Source of the DNA: JAAUQA01 sp036351435 | GTDB lineage: Bacteria; Pseudomonadota; Gammaproteobacteria; Competibacterales; Competibacteraceae | Direction of reading: 5' to 3' | NCBI GenBank assembly: GCA_036351435.1 | Contig: JAZBPA010000279.1 | Location: 1-17,182, forward strand | Length of the DNA: 17,182 nucleotides | Translations under genes and position numbers: made by a program | Notes under the pieces: generated by a model | Seen by the model: only the letters and a program-made list of their open reading frames with translations | Databases searched by the model: none | Told to the model about the DNA's origin: nothing | Shown: one piece after another, positions 5,786-13,137 of the stretch | Layout: every line of letters begins with the position of its first letter | Position numbering within the stretch: position 1 is the first letter of the stretch

Positions 5786-7603
5786 GTGATCGAAAAACTA
5801 CGCAACATCGCTATTATCGCCCACGTCGACCACGGTAAAACCACCCTGGTAGACCGTCTTTTACAACAATCCGGTACGTTTGGCGAACGCGCCGTCGTGC
5901 CGGAACGGCTGATGGATTCCAACGCCCTGGAACGAGAGCGGGGTATCACCATCCTGGCCAAAAATACCGCCTTAAACTGGCGCGATTACCGTATCAATAT
6001 CGTCGATACACCCGGTCACGCCGATTTCGGCGGAGAAGTCGAGCGGGTGTTGTCGATGGTCGATTCGGTGCTGCTGTTGGTAGATGCCGTGGATGGCCCC
6101 ATGCCGCAGACCCGGTTTGTGACCCAAAAAGCGTTTGCTATGGGGTTCAAGCCCATCGTGGTGATCAATAAGATCGACCGGCCTGGTTCTCGGGCCCATT
6201 GGGTGCTAGATCAGACCTTCGAGTTGTTCGACCGGCTGGGTGGCAGCGATGAACAGCTGGACTTTCCGGTCTTGTACGCCTCTGCTCTGCAGGGTTATGC
6301 GGGGCTTGAGGATACGGTGCGGGACGGCGACATGACCCCCTTATTCGAAACCATCGTGGACCATGTCCGGGCTCCTGAGGTTGATCCGGATGGGCCGTTT
6401 CAGATGCAGGTCAGTGCGCTGGATTACAACACCTACGTGGGGGTAATCGGCATCGGCCGTATCCGGCGGGGTCGGGTCAAAGCCAATTCCCCGGTGGTCG
6501 TCGTTGATCACGAAGGTAAGCGGCGCACCGGCCGTATCTTGCAGATTCTAGGGTTTCACGGCCTGGAGCGCGTAGAATTTCCTGAAGCCAGTGCCGGGGA
6601 CATCATCGCGTTTACCGGCATTGATGGCTTGGGTATTTCCGACACGCTATGCGATCCGAACGTGGTGGAAGCGTTACCGGCTTTGACCGTGGACGAGCCT
6701 ACCATGAGTATGGTGTTTCAGGTCAACAATTCCCCGTTTGCAGGCCGGGAAGGCAAATACGTCACCAGCCGCCAAATCCGCGAGCGTTTGACCCGAGAAC
6801 TGATTCACAACGTTGCGCTGCAGGTGGAAGACACGGAAGATCCGGACAAATTTAAAATCTCCGGGCGCGGCGAGTTGCACTTGTCTATTTTGATCGAAAA
6901 TATGCGTCGGGAAGGCTATGAATTAGCCGTCTCCCGTCCGGAAGTGATCATTCGCGAGATCGATGGAGAAGCGTGCGAGCCGTATGAATCGCTCACCGTC
7001 GATGTGGAGGAAGCCCATCAGGGTGCAGTGATGGAGAAGTTGGGCAATCGGCGCGGCGATCTACAAGATATGCAACCCGATGGACAGGGTCGGGTGCGGT
7101 TGGATTATCTCATCCCCGCCCGCGGATTGATCGGGTTTCAGACCGAATTTCTGACCGCCACCTCGGGTTCGGGTTTGATCTATCACGTGTTCGATCATTA
7201 CGGAGCAGTCAAAAAGGGCACGATTGGCAACCGCATCAACGGTGTATTAATCGCCAACGGATCCGGCAAGGCGTTGGCCTATTCCTTGTTCAATCTGCAG
7301 GAACGCGGTCGGCTAATGGTCGGGCCTGGCGATGAGGTTTATGAAGGCATGGTGGTTGGGATTCATTCGCGAGACAATGACTTAGTCGTTAATCCGCTCA
7401 AAGCCAAGCAATTGACTAATATTCGCGCCGCCGGTTCGGACGAAAACATTCTGCTGATGCCGCCGGTGCGCATGAGCCTGGAGCAAGCGCTGGAATTCAT
7501 CGACGATGACGAGCTGGTCGAGGTGACGCCGAAATCGATTCGCATTCGCAAGAAGCTGTTGTTAGAACACGAACGGAAGCGGGCGTCGCGCAAGAGTGCT
7601 TGA
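5786..7603 (+). CDS. typA: Translational GTPase TypA/BipA
   Basis: This 605-aa GTPase binds the ribosome and helps 50S assembly at low temperature and under stress. Visible motifs are G1 AHVDHGKTT at 12-20, RGIT in switch I, DTPGHADFGG, NKIDRPG, and the BipA C-terminal region with YLIPARGLIGFQTEF and GNRINGVLIANGSGKALAYSLF. Length matches E. coli BipA (607 aa). I choose the GTG at 5786 because it gives MIEKLRNIAIIAHVDHGKTT, aligning with E. coli MIENLRNIAIIAHVDHGKTT. An in-frame TTG at 5768 would add six residues. No strong Shine-Dalgarno sequence is seen at either. It is divergent from rnt, and a hairpin at 7609-7630 follows. Confidence 0.97.
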   Translation: MIEKLRNIAIIAHVDHGKTTLVDRLLQQSGTFGERAVVPERLMDSNALERERGITILAKNTALNWRDYRINIVDTPGHADFGGEVERVLSMVDSVLLLVDAVDGPMPQTRFVTQKAFAMGFKPIVVINKIDRPGSRAHWVLDQTFELFDRLGGSDEQLDFPVLYASALQGYAGLEDTVRDGDMTPLFETIVDHVRAPEVDPDGPFQMQVSALDYNTYVGVIGIGRIRRGRVKANSPVVVVDHEGKRRTGRILQILGFHGLERVEFPEASAGDIIAFTGIDGLGISDTLCDPNVVEALPALTVDEPTMSMVFQVNNSPFAGREGKYVTSRQIRERLTRELIHNVALQVEDTEDPDKFKISGRGELHLSILIENMRREGYELAVSRPEVIIREIDGEACEPYESLTVDVEEAHQGAVMEKLGNRRGDLQDMQPDGQGRVRLDYLIPARGLIGFQTEFLTATSGSGLIYHVFDHYGAVKKGTIGNRINGVLIANGSGKALAYSLFNLQERGRLMVGPGDEVYEGMVVGIHSRDNDLVVNPLKAKQLTNIRAAGSDENILLMPPVRMSLEQALEFIDDDELVEVTPKSIRIRKKLLLEHERKRASRKSA

Positions 7604-7608
7604 TGTAT

Positions 7609-7630
7609 CGCCTGACTGAATAGTCGGGCG
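7609..7630 (+). terminator. Hairpin after typA, weak terminator candidate
   Basis: CGCCTGACT (7609-7617) pairs with AGTCGGGCG (7622-7630) over 9 bp with one T-G wobble and a GAAT loop. It begins 6 bp after the typA stop. The following GTCTATTTG is only modestly T-rich, so termination may be partial and the next gene may still be read through. Confidence 0.45.
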
Positions 7631-7662
7631 GTCTATTTGCTATCAAGACGGGAGTCAACACC

Positions 7663-8610
7663 ATGAAAGCTATGATCATCACTGCTTTCGGCTGTCCCGA
7701 AGTATTCGAGGAACGCGAAGTCGCCAAGCCGGAGCCTCAAGCCACCGAGCTGTTGGTGCGGGTGCACGCCAGTTCGGTTAATCCGGTCGATTATAAAATC
7801 CGCCAAGCCGGTTCCTGGGCGGGTGTTCAGCCACCCGCCATAATCGGCTACGATGTTGCCGGGGTTGTCGAAGCGGTCGGCTCGGGCGTGAAAGCGTTCA
7901 AGGCAGGCGACGAGGTGTTCTATACCCCAGTGATCTTCGGCGGTCAGGGCAGCTATGCTGAATACCATGTCGCCGACGAATCTATCGTGGCGCGCAAACC
8001 GCGCAATCTCAACTTTCTTGAAGCCGCCAGTCTGCCTTTGGCCGGCTGCACGGCTTGGGATGCGATTGAATTCATGCAATTGCGTCCCGGCCACAGCGTA
8101 CTGATTCATGCCGCAGCGGGTGGGGTAGGTTCTCTCGCAGTGCAAATCGCCAAAGCGGCGGGAGCGCGGGTATTAGTCACGTGTCGGCAATCCAACGATG
8201 CCTTGGTACGTTCGCTAGGCGCCGATGAAACAATTGATTATCGCAGCGAGGATTTCGTAAAAGCTGTATTGCGGCTCACCGACGGCGAAGGCGTGGATGC
8301 GGTTTACGACACCGTGGGCGGCGATACCCTAGCGCGCAGCATTGAGGCGACCAAACCCCACGGTCATCTGGCTAGCATCGTCGACACCAGCGGTGATTTG
8401 AATGGCGCTTACAGCAAGAATCTGCGGCTTTATTTCGGATTCATGGAACGAGCACGCGCCAAAATGGAGGTGTTGCGGGTACTGGCGGAACGCGGCCAAC
8501 TTCGTTCGCTGATCGACTCCGTGTTGCCGTTGACACAGGTGGCTGATGCTCACCGGCGGGTGGAGCAAGGTGGCGTCAAAGGCAAAGTGGTTTTGCAAGT
8601 GATCGAATAA
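7663..8610 (+). CDS. Zinc-free MDR oxidoreductase (quinone oxidoreductase-like)
   Basis: This 315-aa member of the medium-chain dehydrogenase/reductase superfamily has an N-terminal GroES-like domain with SSVNPVDYKIR at 38-48. An asparagine occupies the place of the catalytic zinc-binding cysteine of alcohol dehydrogenases. Its Rossmann domain carries HAAAGGVGSLAVQIAKAAGA at 149-168, the NADPH-binding pattern of quinone oxidoreductases. The C-terminal VEQGGVKGKVVLQV is typical. It probably reduces quinones or alpha,beta-unsaturated carbonyls using NADPH; the substrate is not readable. GGGAG upstream of ATG 7663 supports the start. It lies 59 bp after typA on the same strand with a hairpin between, and converges on the ABC exporter across 111 bp in which I see no clear terminator. 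Confidence 0.9.
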   Translation: MKAMIITAFGCPEVFEEREVAKPEPQATELLVRVHASSVNPVDYKIRQAGSWAGVQPPAIIGYDVAGVVEAVGSGVKAFKAGDEVFYTPVIFGGQGSYAEYHVADESIVARKPRNLNFLEAASLPLAGCTAWDAIEFMQLRPGHSVLIHAAAGGVGSLAVQIAKAAGARVLVTCRQSNDALVRSLGADETIDYRSEDFVKAVLRLTDGEGVDAVYDTVGGDTLARSIEATKPHGHLASIVDTSGDLNGAYSKNLRLYFGFMERARAKMEVLRVLAERGQLRSLIDSVLPLTQVADAHRRVEQGGVKGKVVLQVIE

Positions 8611-8721
8611 TGTACGTGGAACCCCGCTAGCTTGATGCTGCATTGACCAAAGTAAAATCAGGAAATCAGCGATCTTAACTCTGATCTATGAAAGCTTGGT
8701 GATAGCCCGGGAAAACAGCGT

Positions 8722-10368
8722 TTAGCTCAACGACACAACCCGGTCAGCCAAAGCCAAACTTGCTGGCCGATGGGTAATCAGAATTACCGTCCGACTCGCT
8801 AGAATCGGCTGACACTCACGGATAAACGCCAATTCGCCTTCCGGGTCGAACATCGCTGTTGCCTCGTCGAAAATCAGGATAGGCGGGTTTTTCAGCAATG
8901 CTCTGGCCAATGCGATGCGCTGGCGTTGCCCGCCAGACAATCGAATACCTTGATCACCGATGACAGTTTCGTACCCTTGTGGTAGCTGGGTAATGAAGTC
9001 ATGTGCCATGGCATTGCGAGCCGCTATCATAATCTCATCTAGATCGGCGTCCAGCCGACCGTACCCGATGTTATCCCGCACGCTACCATTAAGTAGCAGC
9101 ACATGTTGAGCAACCAGACCGATCTGGCGGCGTAGGCTAGAAATACTTACACCGCGAATGTCGACATCATCAAGCAAAATCTGTCCCTGGTCCGGGTCGG
9201 CAAAGCGCATTAATAAATGCACCACGGTGCTTTTGCCTGAACCATTAGCCCCGGTTAGGGCGACAGTTTCCCCGGCCTGAATCTCCAAGGTCATGTTGTT
9301 GAGTACCTTCGGTCGGCTGGGATAGGCAAAGTGTATATTTTTCAGACAAATACATCCTGCCACCGTTTTCAGCGGCGGCGCACCGGCGTCATCTGGCTCC
9401 GGTTGAGCGGCGAAGGCTTCAATCAGTCGTTCCGCAGCACCGCGCGCCGTCTGCACACTACCGTAAACGCCTGCCAGACCGCTTACCGGACGGGTCAGTA
9501 ACATGCTATAGAGCAGAATGCTGACCATATCCGAAGGCGCCAGAGCACCATTTTGCACTTGCAACGTGCTGACCCAGAGCAGCAACAACAATCCCAATCC
9601 TGCGAGTAGGTGCGTTGCGGGTCCTAAAATCGATCCGATAAACAGTTGGCGTTTGGCCACTTGCATCAGCTTTATGTTGCAATCCTGGAAGCGGGCTGAT
9701 TCATGCGCTTCGCGGGTGAATGACTTGATGGCCGGCAGCATACCGATATTTTCTTCCAACGTGGCGAACATCTCAGCATGGGTCCGTACCCACTCGGAGG
9801 AAAGCGGCCGCAAACGCCGACCGATCAGTTTCATGGCCAGGAAGAACACCGGCACCAATGCCCCGGCTAAGGTGGCGATCAACGGGCTAATCCAGAACAG
9901 GATAATGAAAGCGCCGAAAAACGTAATCAGCAATGGCAACAAACTCACCGCTGTGGCGGTAATAAAATGGCTGATCTGCAGGGCATCGTTACCCAACAGC
10001 GCTAACACTTCGCCGCGGCGTTTGTCATGGAAATAGCCCAGCGGAAGTGATTGCAAATGGTCATAAAGCCTCATTCGGAGATTAGCGAGCATGGTCTCGC
10101 CGGTTTGACCTAACAGATACTGATTGCTAACACTGAGTCCGCTTTGAGTCACCAGCAGCAATGCCCACAGCGCCAGTAATGATGTTAGGCCCAGATCCAT
10201 CGTCTCAGTGGGTTCCAACATGTGTTGGGTGAACAGCCCTGCGATCCAGGGGTTGGCCAAAGCGATAACGCTTTCACCTAGCATTAACAGCACCGCTAAT
10301 ATCAGGATATTCCGATGGGGGGTAACGTGAGCAAGCAGGGCTCTGAAATGAAAATGAGAAAATGGCAT
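8722..10368 (-). CDS. ABC exporter half-transporter (fused permease and ATPase)
   Basis: The 548-aa protein has a six-helix membrane domain (about residues 15-310) followed by a nucleotide-binding domain (about 335-548). The latter shows Walker A TGANGSGKST near 370, the signature RLSGGQRQRIALARALL near 475, Walker B ILIFDEA with its catalytic glutamate near 500, and the H-loop ITHRP near 530. It should work as a homodimer or with another half-transporter, exporting lipids, peptides or drugs; MsbA and LmrA-like proteins share this layout. No accessory gene lies beside it, so the substrate is unknown. The usual SALD D-loop is replaced by AMFD, a variant. No good Shine-Dalgarno sequence precedes the ATG at 10368. 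It converges on the MDR gene. Confidence 0.92.
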   Translation of the reverse strand: MPFSHFHFRALLAHVTPHRNILILAVLLMLGESVIALANPWIAGLFTQHMLEPTETMDLGLTSLLALWALLLVTQSGLSVSNQYLLGQTGETMLANLRMRLYDHLQSLPLGYFHDKRRGEVLALLGNDALQISHFITATAVSLLPLLITFFGAFIILFWISPLIATLAGALVPVFFLAMKLIGRRLRPLSSEWVRTHAEMFATLEENIGMLPAIKSFTREAHESARFQDCNIKLMQVAKRQLFIGSILGPATHLLAGLGLLLLLWVSTLQVQNGALAPSDMVSILLYSMLLTRPVSGLAGVYGSVQTARGAAERLIEAFAAQPEPDDAGAPPLKTVAGCICLKNIHFAYPSRPKVLNNMTLEIQAGETVALTGANGSGKSTVVHLLMRFADPDQGQILLDDVDIRGVSISSLRRQIGLVAQHVLLLNGSVRDNIGYGRLDADLDEIMIAARNAMAHDFITQLPQGYETVIGDQGIRLSGGQRQRIALARALLKNPPILIFDEATAMFDPEGELAFIRECQPILASRTVILITHRPASLALADRVVSLS

Positions 10369-10768
10369 CTATGAGTGCGGGGCAATTTTTTTTGACAATC
10401 TGATAGGTTAAATACCAAGCGTCACGCGTTCGGCTTTTTAAACCGGCATAGCCGATAGGGCAAACTATTTGTGCCGTCTTGTGTCACATTTTAACTGTGC
10501 TGTTGTATACCCACATGATCGGCTGTAAGGTCCGCTACAACTCGTTACACGGCAGTTAGGCTCTTTGCTCGTCAGGTCATCGGATAAAAAAATTATCATT
10601 TTGTCCATAGTGGTACGCTGCAGATTGGTTCGGTGATTCAGCCTATGGTCTGGCAAATGCGTGATAGGCTAGCAAGCTGTCGCAGTGAATCTTTTCTGAA
10701 TAGATCGCTGCGAGTTACCGCAAGCTATTAAAATCGTCGTAATGCATCATAACAAGGGCCCGTGAGCC
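10369..10768. other. 400-bp divergent intergenic region between ABC exporter and Nudix gene
   Basis: No convincing gene lies here. A 63-codon minus-strand frame (10465-10656) has a low-complexity, non-protein-like translation and no ribosome binding site. The region holds an A/T-rich patch next to the ABC start (eight T at 10387-10394), a small GATAA/TTATC hairpin near 10577-10595, and the two larger hairpins at 10640-10713. It must contain the promoters of both flanking genes, but none stands out. Confidence 0.5.
10640..10713 (+). promoter_or_regulatory. Two tandem hairpins upstream of the Nudix gene
   Basis: The first is a perfect 7-bp inverted repeat, AGCCTAT (10640-10646) and ATAGGCT (10664-10670), with a 17-nt loop. 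The second pairs TCGCAGTGAATC (10680-10691) with GATCGCTGCGA (10703-10713): 11 pairs, including one wobble, and a single bulged A, around an 11-nt loop. TAGC and GCTA may close an outer stem around the second. The structure ends 55 bp before the Nudix ATG. It could be a 5' leader or a small RNA. No T-run follows and no known RNA family is recognised. Confidence 0.4.
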
Positions 10769-11206
10769 ATGGCAGTTAAGATTTTGTCAGCCGGCGTGGT
10801 GATTCTCAATCATCACCGCGACCGTCACCAGTATTTGTTACTGCGGGCCTATAACTATTGGGATTTCCCTAAAGGTGTGGTGGAGTCCGGTGAAACACCG
10901 TTGGAAGCTGCTATCCGCGAGGTACGCGAAGAAACTGGGTTGGAGGAATTGAATTTCAATTGGGGACATGTGTATCGGGAAACCAATCCTTATAACCAAG
11001 GACGCAAAATCGCCCGGTATTACATTGCCGAGTCCCCTGAGATCCGTGTGCACCTGCCTATCAACCCGCTGCTGGGGCGTCCTGAGCATAATGATTTTCG
11101 TTGGACTGGACGCGCCGAGGCGTGGCGTTTATTAACCCCCAGGGTGCGCGCTATTTTGGATTGGGCCTATACTGTGATCAACGCTACCCCGCCTCCCACG
11201 CCTTAA
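10769..11206 (+). CDS. Nudix hydrolase, Ap4A-hydrolase-like
   Basis: This 145-aa protein carries an exact Nudix box, GX5EX7REUXEEXGU: Gly36, Glu42, Arg50, Glu51, Glu54, Glu55 and Gly57 in GVVESGETPLEAAIREVREETGL. The WDFPKG lead-in, the N-terminal SAGVVILNH, and the later RKIARYYIAE and FRWTGRAEAWRLLTPR resemble asymmetric bis(5'-nucleosyl)-tetraphosphatases (NUDT2-like). These cleave the alarmone Ap4A to ATP and AMP. The ATG at 10769 begins at the family's usual MAVKILSAG start. It is followed by the CBS gene after 101 bp on the same strand, which suggests but does not prove co-transcription. CBS domains bind adenine nucleotides, so a common nucleotide theme is possible, as an inference only. 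Substrate could instead be another nucleoside diphosphate derivative. Confidence 0.9.
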   Translation: MAVKILSAGVVILNHHRDRHQYLLLRAYNYWDFPKGVVESGETPLEAAIREVREETGLEELNFNWGHVYRETNPYNQGRKIARYYIAESPEIRVHLPINPLLGRPEHNDFRWTGRAEAWRLLTPRVRAILDWAYTVINATPPPTP

Positions 11207-11307
11207 GTCTCACATGGGAAACTTACCTTAAGCACCGGCCGGGATTTACAACTCAAACCAGGGAGTCTATTTCTTTAAGGCTAATAACACGTGATCGGAG
11301 ACCCACT

Positions 11308-11916
11308 ATGAGCAAAGCCTTCAAGCCGTTATCATTTAACACATTGGAATACAGTGTGGGTTATTTCCGCCCCCGCCATGAGCTACCTGATCGGGTCAGA
11401 GATACCAGTCCGGCCCTGGATGTCATGACTGATCTACGCCAAGTCGCTGTGTTGATGGTTTCGCCGACGACGCCCCTGAACATGGCTTTGGAACGAATGA
11501 TTAAGAGTGGTGTGCGGATGTTGCTAGTCACCGATGCCAATGGACGAGTGTTGGGGTTAATTACCAGCCGCGATGTGCAAGGCGAAAAACCGACCAAGAT
11601 TTTGCAAAAAACCGGGGGTACTCTCAAAGATCTGGTAGTCGGCGACATCATGACCTTGAAGAACAAATTGGAAGTGCTGATGATGAAAGACGTGCTTCAC
11701 GCTCGGGTCGGGGACATCATCGCTACCTTAAAAGAAGTGGACCGCCAACATGCCATAGTGGTGGATACCGACCCTCATAACGGTGAGCTCGCGGTGCGGG
11801 GTATCTTTTCTCTGTCGCAGATCGGACAGCAACTGGGCTTGCAAATTGATCCCACCCAGCGCGCCACCACCTTCGAAGATTTGGAATGGGCTGTTCAGCA
11901 TACGCCCAAACCGTGA
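11308..11916 (+). CDS. Protein with a pair of CBS domains
   Basis: The 202-aa product consists almost wholly of a CBS pair: CBS1 about 38-97 (DVMTDLRQVAVLMVSPTTPL, RMLLVTDANGRVLGLITSRDV) and CBS2 about 110-176 (VGDIMTLKNKLEVLMM, QHAIVVDTD, VRGIFSLSQIGQQLG). The second module has an inserted segment around residues 118-132 compared with the usual spacing. CBS pairs commonly bind AMP, ATP or S-adenosylmethionine and regulate a partner protein; no enzymatic domain is attached here. The ATG at 11308 is chosen because CGGAG lies eight bases upstream; the same frame is open further back, into the Nudix gene, but with no suitable start. Its partner and ligand are unknown. Confidence 0.85.
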   Translation: MSKAFKPLSFNTLEYSVGYFRPRHELPDRVRDTSPALDVMTDLRQVAVLMVSPTTPLNMALERMIKSGVRMLLVTDANGRVLGLITSRDVQGEKPTKILQKTGGTLKDLVVGDIMTLKNKLEVLMMKDVLHARVGDIIATLKEVDRQHAIVVDTDPHNGELAVRGIFSLSQIGQQLGLQIDPTQRATTFEDLEWAVQHTPKP

Positions 11917-12182
11917 TGGGAAACGGTAGCTTAGCTTACCCAGTTCTACTCCGGTACCGACAATTGATAGGGCTTTTTAGAATGAGCTGAAGCCGGATTT
12001 TACCGGCAGGCCTGCTGTTTAACGTCGGAACTGATTGAGGGATTGAAACGGGTATTGAATTGCCCCCGCTGCTCGACAGACTTGCTGGTAGTTAGCATCG
12101 GCCTCGCATTCTATTACAGATTAACTTGATTTGCTCTGGCAGAGTAATAGCTAATTGTCTTGTGTCGAAGCTTTATTTTCTA

Positions 12183-12725
12183 CTAACTTCTACTCGAAGT
12201 CTGAGTAGCCATCTTCTTGGCTAATTCGATTACTGTTGCTTTATCTGTATTCAATAAATCAATTAATTCCGCTTTGCTGCTACGCTGAGTCCATCCTTTT
12301 AGGTGACGTTTTTTGCAAATATCTAATAAGGTTTCTTGTTCGATTTCTTCGAAAGCAATAACAGGATAAATTGCCAGTCCCATCAATACAGCTTTGCAAA
12401 TAGCAATCGGCGCAGTCTCGCCTTCGCCTTTTGCTGACAGACCAGTTACAAACACGATCCCGCACCACCACCATTGGGTAAACCCACGTTCTAGCTTAAA
12501 ACCAGCCAAGCTACCAAATAAATCTAATAAAGAGAACGCAGAACCATAATTTTTGTAATAACTGGGTAGAGGGCGAGCCTCCATGCTGTGGGTTTTCCAA
12601 GGCTTCCCACTGGGAATGTATAGAGGGATTTCCTGTTTTACGTCCCAATCGTTATAATAGACTTTTATGCCGGTTGCTTCAGCAATTTGCAAGTCAAGTC
12701 CTCTATCAATAGATCCTTCGTTCAT
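12183..12725 (-). CDS. Phage ABA-sandwich-like protein with SAP-like C-terminus, probably acquired
   Basis: This 180-aa protein has no firm match in memory. Residues 8-118 look like the phage ABA-sandwich (DUF2591-like) domain: DLQIAEATGIKV at the start, PLPSYYKNYGSAFSLLDLF near 52-70, and ETAPIAICKAVLMGL at 103-117, matching the APxAICRAAL ending of that family. Residues 128-165 (EIEQETLLDICKKRHLKGW, then SSKAELIDLLN) resemble a SAP or HeH helix-extended-helix module, which often binds nucleic acid. Hand-counted GC over 12241-12420 is 38%, against 62% for typA 6001-6060. The gene has its own extended -10 promoter and no phage neighbours. Both domain calls are pattern-based. No Shine-Dalgarno sequence is obvious, and the ATG is the first in frame after the promoter. 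Confidence 0.6.
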   Translation of the reverse strand: MNEGSIDRGLDLQIAEATGIKVYYNDWDVKQEIPLYIPSGKPWKTHSMEARPLPSYYKNYGSAFSLLDLFGSLAGFKLERGFTQWWWCGIVFVTGLSAKGEGETAPIAICKAVLMGLAIYPVIAFEEIEQETLLDICKKRHLKGWTQRSSKAELIDLLNTDKATVIELAKKMATQTSSRS

Positions 12726-12759
12726 GTGCTTTTAGCCTAAAACTCTTCAAAACTAGCTA

Positions 12760-12768
12760 ATTATAACA
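12760..12768 (-). promoter_or_regulatory. Extended -10 promoter for the phage-like gene
   Basis: On the minus strand the sequence TGTTATAAT is a perfect extended -10 element (TG, one base, TATAAT), 34 bp before the ATG at 12725. No good -35 box is present, which is usual for extended -10 promoters. The AT-rich surroundings favour melting. Confidence 0.6.
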
Positions 12769-12982
12769 GTTTAAACTCCAATCGTATACCATGAGCGGAA
12801 TTATCGTTCATCAAAAGCTACCAAAAAACATTAACCTGCTTAGTGTGTAAATTATTTTTTACAGAAAAACAGTAAATGAAGCAAGAAAAGTCATTTTTTT
12901 TGTGGCAACTCTACCCCAAATAAAAAGCGGATCAATATACAGCGCATTGTTAAATGCACTTGTATGGGCGTGCTGCCAGCTG

Positions 12983-13010
12983 TTGACTAGTTGAGTTGCT
13001 TTATTATCAT
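12983..13010 (+). promoter_or_regulatory. Candidate promoter for the methyltransferase
   Basis: TTGACT (12983-12988) matches the -35 consensus at five of six positions and is followed after 16 bp by TATCAT (13005-13010) as -10. It would give an untranslated leader of about 120 nt before the ATG at 13138. Confidence 0.45.
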
Positions 13011-13137
13011 TCAATAATCACAAAGTTAACCAGTCATGAATTGGCAAGTTTTAGAGAAGTAATCGGTCCGTTATCATTACATCCTGAAATTGCCGTTATT
13101 AGCCAGCTTCGTGTCCAGCACAACTGAACGAGTCGCC

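Larger units (their letters stand above)
12726..13137. other. AT-rich intergenic region between the phage-like gene and the methyltransferase
   Basis: The two flanking genes diverge from here. The sequence is unusually AT-rich, with runs such as ATTATTTTTT near 12851 and eight T at 12894-12901, and contains one promoter candidate for each direction. I find no gene, no tRNA and no clear inverted-repeat ends that would mark an insertion. Confidence 0.5.

Noticed and set aside
9518..10036. 172-codon plus-strand ORF antisense to the ABC exporter
   Set aside because: It lies wholly inside the membrane-domain coding region of a clear gene, and its translation lacks any domain pattern.
10465..10656. 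63-codon minus-strand ORF in the intergenic region
   Set aside because: The translation has no recognisable motif or hydrophobic pattern, there is no ribosome binding site, and the region is better explained by promoters and RNA hairpins.
12039..12049. GGGATTGAAAC, like the 3' end of many type I CRISPR repeats
   Set aside because: There is one copy only. No second repeat at 60-75 bp spacing is seen on either side, and no cas gene is present.
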